In this document: positions 60,810 through 64,000 of the stretch, in pieces
Layout: each line of letters opens with the position of its first letter
How positions within the stretch are numbered: the stretch's first letter is position 1
Source: Arcicella aquatica
Lineage (GTDB): Bacteria; Bacteroidota; Bacteroidia; Cytophagales; Spirosomataceae
NCBI RefSeq assembly: GCF_034928825.1
Contig: NZ_JAYFUL010000023.1
Location: forward strand, 20,252 to 84,251
Length of the DNA stretch: 64,000 nucleotides
Direction of reading: 5' to 3'
Program-made: the position numbers and the translations under genes
The notes under the pieces: generated by a model
Told to the model about the DNA's origin: nothing
The model's input: only the letters and a program-made list of their open reading frames with translations
Databases searched by the model: none

Positions 60810-61462
60810 TGGGTACAAAAATTAAAATATGTTGTATAAGTAGCCAACAAGAAGCACAAATAGCCCTCGATTCGGGCGCTGATGTGTTGGGATTAGTAGC
60901 AAAAATGCCAAGCGGGCCGGGCACTATTGCCGATGATTTAATTCAAGAAATTGCTACCATCATTCCTCCACACATTGATAGCTTCTTATTAACGCCCAAA
61001 ACTGACCCTTACGAAATAATCGCACATCAACGTGCTACGGGTACTAATTGTATTCAATTAGTAGATGCTGTGCCTGTGGAGGCATATCGGGTTTTAAGAG
61101 CGAATCTTCCCAATATCAAGCTTATACAAGTAATACATGTAACAAGTGAAGAATCAATTATTGAAGCTAGCATGTATGAATCATTGGCTGATATAATTTT
61201 ATTGGATTCGGGAAACCCAAATTTAGTGGTTAAGGAATTAGGAGGAACTGGCAGAAAACACGATTGGGATATTAGTAAACGCATTGTAGAGACAGTATCT
61301 ATTCCTGTATTTTTAGCAGGTGGATTGAATCCAGAGAATATCCGAGAAGCGATAGCCTTTGTTAAGCCTTATGGAGTTGATATTTGCAGTGGCGTAAGGA
61401 CTGATGGCAAACTTGATCCTAAAAAATTAGGAAGGTTGATACAAGCCGTGAATAATTACTAA
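60809..61462 (+). CDS. Phosphoribosylanthranilate isomerase-like (TrpF-fold) protein
   Basis: 217 residues with the TrpF barrel: KIKICCISSQQEA at the catalytic-Cys position, ILLDSGNP at the catalytic-Asp position, LGGTGRKHDW (phosphate loop), FLAGGLNPENI and GVDICSGVR. It differs from normal TrpF: the first loop reads MPSGPGTIADD where others have a Pro/Ser-Arg segment. It sits in a DeoR-controlled operon without any trp gene. It may isomerise a related phosphoribosyl or sugar substrate, or be a redundant TrpF. Confidence 0.78.
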   Translation: MGTKIKICCISSQQEAQIALDSGADVLGLVAKMPSGPGTIADDLIQEIATIIPPHIDSFLLTPKTDPYEIIAHQRATGTNCIQLVDAVPVEAYRVLRANLPNIKLIQVIHVTSEESIIEASMYESLADIILLDSGNPNLVVKELGGTGRKHDWDISKRIVETVSIPVFLAGGLNPENIREAIAFVKPYGVDICSGVRTDGKLDPKKLGRLIQAVNNY

Positions 61463-61484
61463 TTAATCCACGGCTTATAAGATG

Positions 61485-63236
61485 CTATAATCTTGGTGGT
61501 GCTGGCTTGAATGGCTTTTCAAAAGCATTTGCACCACGTGTTTTTAGTTTTCTTCTATATACTTTATCGACACAGCTTACATATATCGTATCAAAGTATG
61601 CTCCACCAAAACAAATATTAGAAGGCTGACCAGTAGGTACTGGAATAATTGCGTTTACTCTACCAGTTTGGTCAAGCACTTGAATCCCTACACGGGTAGT
61701 CACATAAACTCTTCCTTGATTATCCGTTTTCAAACCATCTGCCCAAGCATTATTATCTGAATCTTTTACATGTAGCCAACCATATTTTTGTTTGTATGTC
61801 AATTTTCCATCTGCTTGAATTTGATAGACCCATAGCCAATGCGAAGTAGATTCTGTAACATACAATAGTGTTTGGTCTGGCGAAAGACAAAGCCCATTGG
61901 CATATTTCAAACCTTCATCCAATTCTACTTTTTCGCCGTTTGGTCGTAGCAAGAATAATTTACTCGGTTTTTCAATGCCGTTGGGCGATGTAAAATAAAT
62001 ATTACCGTTTTTGGCAACAATAATATCATTCGCCGATTGGTCATCCACCAATACAGATTCTTTTCCTTGAGTATCATACACTAAAATTTGTTTAGTACCC
62101 CCTGCTACTACATAGCGTTTTCCATCGGAATCAAATGTTGTCCCACTCCCTCTTTTAGCATCTAGGTTCAAGGTTTGTAATTTCCCATCTAAACCAACTT
62201 TATAGGTTTTTGAGTTAGGAATATCTTGATAAAATACCTCCCCTGTTGGATTAGATGCAGTGCCTTCTGTAAAAGTATAACCCTCTCCTACTAATTCCCA
62301 ATTCTCATTTTCTATTAAAATATCGCTCAACACTTGATTTTTTGACTGTCCTTTGGAAACTGGCTTAGGATAATCTTTCCAAAGCCAACGCATCGCCTCA
62401 GGGAAAATAGCTGTTCCTTGTTTACCATTATGTCCTCCTTCGCCCCACACATGATTTACTTCATAGCCTGAAAATGTCAGTGCTCTTTCAATGGTTTCGT
62501 TGGCTTTCCACCAATCTCCACCATAAATATTAAGGTCATTAGCACCATCTTGCAAGAAAACTCTAATTGGTTTAGGTTCATGTTTACGAATTAAGGTGGA
62601 ATACGAATCTCCTCCTCGTAAACCTACATAGGTTCCGATGGCACTAAATACTCTTGAAAAAGCATCTGGCCTTTCCCAAGCCGCCGTAAAAGCACATACT
62701 GCCCCACTGCTTGACCCTCCGATGGCTCTGTCATTCCCATTTTTTGAAAGTCTAATCGCACGACCATCACTCGTCTTTTGTTTTTCAACAGCAGGTAAAA
62801 GCTCTTCTAATAAAAATCTTGCATAATTATCCCCCAAGCCATCATATTCATAACTTCTATTAAAACGATCATTAGCCATTTCTGGATTGTCCGCTTTTAC
62901 TCGTCCATGCATCACAAATATGCCGATAGTGATAGGCATGGCTTTTTGATGAATTAAATTATCAAAAACGGTAGGTGCTTTCCACTGGACTCCGTCTTGA
63001 TTTACGTAAACACAAGCAGGTTTTTCGGGGCGATACTGAGCAGGAACATATACCCAATATTCTCTGAAAGTACCGGGGAAAATTTTAGAATCCTCGAAAG
63101 TAAATTTCAATACTTCTCCCTTCGGAACACCCGTTTGTTCCATCGAAGCGGGGTCGTCCTGATAGTTTTCAGCAGGCGTTTGGGCAAATGTTTTTAGTTG
63201 GCAAAGAATTAATCCAGCCAATAGTATTTTTTTCAT
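61485..63236 (-). CDS. Secreted esterase fused to SMP-30/gluconolactonase domain
   Basis: About 583 residues from the ATG at 63236 (another ATG at 63242), with a signal peptide ending near FAQT. The first half (about 40-300) is an esterase-D-like hydrolase with nucleophile elbow GGSSSGAV. The second half (about 310-570) is a six-blade SMP-30/gluconolactonase propeller, with NGLCLSPDQTLLYVTES and NAWADGLKTDNQGRVYV. The combination suggests action on sugar esters, such as an acylated lactone or plant glycan decoration. A MITE-like element lies 28-34 bp upstream of the start. Confidence 0.85.
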   Translation of the reverse strand: MKKILLAGLILCQLKTFAQTPAENYQDDPASMEQTGVPKGEVLKFTFEDSKIFPGTFREYWVYVPAQYRPEKPACVYVNQDGVQWKAPTVFDNLIHQKAMPITIGIFVMHGRVKADNPEMANDRFNRSYEYDGLGDNYARFLLEELLPAVEKQKTSDGRAIRLSKNGNDRAIGGSSSGAVCAFTAAWERPDAFSRVFSAIGTYVGLRGGDSYSTLIRKHEPKPIRVFLQDGANDLNIYGGDWWKANETIERALTFSGYEVNHVWGEGGHNGKQGTAIFPEAMRWLWKDYPKPVSKGQSKNQVLSDILIENENWELVGEGYTFTEGTASNPTGEVFYQDIPNSKTYKVGLDGKLQTLNLDAKRGSGTTFDSDGKRYVVAGGTKQILVYDTQGKESVLVDDQSANDIIVAKNGNIYFTSPNGIEKPSKLFLLRPNGEKVELDEGLKYANGLCLSPDQTLLYVTESTSHWLWVYQIQADGKLTYKQKYGWLHVKDSDNNAWADGLKTDNQGRVYVTTRVGIQVLDQTGRVNAIIPVPTGQPSNICFGGAYFDTIYVSCVDKVYRRKLKTRGANAFEKPFKPAPPRL

Positions 63237-63270
63237 AGTCATGTTTTAGAATAAGTTGTGATTAGTAATT

Positions 63271-63430
63271 GAAGCTGTATAAATTTTCCCTTTCGGGTTA
63301 AACTAAGTCTTTTAGAATAGCTTGTTCCAAAATTTACTCAACGTAGCGATGCTATGCTTCGTGAATTTTGAAAAAATCAATTCTAAAATACAATACTTTC
63401 ACCTCAGAAACGGAAAGTTTAAACAGCTTC
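63271..63430. mobile_element. MITE-like 160-bp element, copy 2
   Basis: The inverted, about 96% identical partner of 15073-15232, flanked by ATT (63268-63270 and 63431-63433). A longer direct repeat, ATTAGTAA, is also seen on both sides (63261-63268 and 63431-63438). The terminal repeat is slightly degraded at the left end. Confidence 0.8.
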
Positions 63431-63461
63431 ATTAGTAAACTGATTACTTAAGACAAAAAAA

Positions 63462-63489
63462 AGCTTTCGGAATTATTTTTCCGAAAGCT
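63462..63489 (-). terminator. Terminator of the carbonic anhydrase remnant
   Basis: Stem AGCTTTCGG/CCGAAAGCT (63462-63470, 63481-63489). On the minus strand it is followed by a T8 run. Confidence 0.8.
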
Positions 63490-63524
63490 AAGGTAACATA
63501 AGTATTTTATAATCCTGATTTAAC

Positions 63525-63848
63525 CTAATAAATTGAGCTATTGCTAATTAGTTCATCCGTATGAAAATCATATTTGAAAATTGGATCCACCTCCGAGCAA
63601 GCCTCAATTTCTAATACTTCTTTAATCAAACCTGTTTTCATATCAAAAACCCATCCATGCAAATGTGGTAATTGGAAGTTTTTCCAAGAACGTTGTATAA
63701 TAGTTGTTTTGGATAAGTTTTTTACTTGTTCTTCAACATTTAGTTCTACCAAACGTCTGAATTTAGCATCTTCATCTTCAATGGCTTTAAGCTCGTTGTC
63801 ATGTTTATAATAAACTTCTTTGATATTTCTCAACCATTTATTAGACAT
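63525..63848 (-). pseudogene. Beta-carbonic anhydrase, C-terminal remnant
   Basis: The 107 codons match the C-terminal half of beta-carbonic anhydrase: NKWLRNIKEVYYKHDNELKA, RRLVELNVEEQVKNLSKT, IIQRSWKNFQLPHLHGWVFD. The zinc-binding Cys/His N-terminal half (with CADSR) is absent, and the reading frame meets a stop five codons upstream of the ATG. A transposase gene starts 58 bp further on, on the other strand. The gene was probably cut by an insertion sequence; whether its 5' part lies beyond the window cannot be seen. Confidence 0.78.
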
Positions 63849-63905
63849 TTTGAATACTAATTATTTATATTGTCGTGTGTGCGTGCGAACTTTGTACAAA
63901 AAGCT

Positions 63906-64000
63906 ATGACAGCCTACGAAAAAGCTCGCAACAACCCACGGCAATTTAAATCTTTGACCTCTCTAAGTATTGAGAAGTTTGATATACTTTTACCCACTTT
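63906..64000 (+). CDS. Insertion-sequence transposase, N-terminal part, cut by the window end
   Basis: 31 codons are visible: MTAYEKARNNPRQFKSLTSL followed by SIEKFDILLPT. This matches the start of the HTH_Tnp_4 domain of IS5-type DDE transposases (Y-E-K ... P-x-x-F-x-x-x-T-x-L ... F-x-x-L). The left end of the element should lie between about 63855 and 63900, but its terminal repeat cannot be set without the right end. It interrupts the carbonic anhydrase gene. Confidence 0.65.
   Translation, partial: MTAYEKARNNPRQFKSLTSLSIEKFDILLPT

Noticed and set aside
1..64000. CRISPR array, rRNA or tRNA genes
   Set aside because: The repeats in the window are degenerate words or inverted repeats without regular spacers. 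No acceptor-stem and T-loop pattern or rRNA-like segment was seen in the spacers.

Overview
The window is AT-rich chromosomal DNA from a member of the Bacteroidota, most likely a Cytophagales-type aerobe. The reasons are: a type IX secretion substrate with a gliding-motility C-terminal domain, a lipidated TamA-like protein (TamL type), several promoters of the form TAnnTTTG, a Bat-type VWA/TPR pair, a single-chain PurL, many lipoproteins with short signal peptides, and AAA-ATPase and HEPN accessory genes scattered among housekeeping genes. I saw no rRNA, tRNA or CRISPR array.

Layout. 0.1-8.3 kb: a lipoprotein, an AlaA-type aminotransferase, a queuosine-precursor transporter, two small hydrolases, a TrmH-type RNA methyltransferase and TamL. 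8.4-17.6 kb: a housekeeping block of miaB, a receiver-less sigma-54 activator, lptE, a TPR-like protein, secG, groES and groEL, with two unknown genes inserted between miaB and the activator. 17.8-27.2 kb: a ModF-like ATPase with a dead first half, a HEPN/Abi gene, purL, three small lipoproteins and an RluA-type pseudouridine synthase. 27.3-36.7 kb: a secreted protein, a CDP-alcohol phosphatidyltransferase, a VWA/TPR pair, thiolase, purC, a STAS protein, RNase Z and a large T9SS surface protein. 37.5-43.7 kb: glutamate synthase gltB-gltD. 43.8-52 kb: an AraC regulator divergent from a PhyH dioxygenase, a LolD-like ATPase, sucC, an M48 protease, an FAH-family enzyme, an M23 peptidase and a Bcp peroxiredoxin. 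52-55.5 kb: a split transketolase whose two subunit genes are separated by an AAA ATPase plus TOPRIM/DUF4276 gene pair. 55.7-57.3 kb: an ECF sigma, anti-sigma and Spy-like cassette. 57.3-61.5 kb: a DeoR regulator divergent from a five-gene operon (VOC, 5'-nucleotidase, MFS, Nudix, PRAI-like). 61.5-64 kb: an esterase-SMP30 fusion, then a beta-carbonic anhydrase remnant that abuts the start of an insertion-sequence transposase cut by the window end.

The most interesting signals are the two-gene ATPase/TOPRIM cassette inside the transketolase operon, the unknown two-gene insertion inside the miaB operon, the DeoR-controlled operon with its repeated TGCGGTTT sites, a pair of 160-bp MITE-like elements with 3-bp target duplications, and a family of intergenic elements built from short degenerate words arranged as long inverted repeats. 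One of these last elements lies between groES and groEL.

All assignments come from reading the sequence and remembered family motifs. No database search was run. Promoter calls rest on the Bacteroidota consensus and are tentative.
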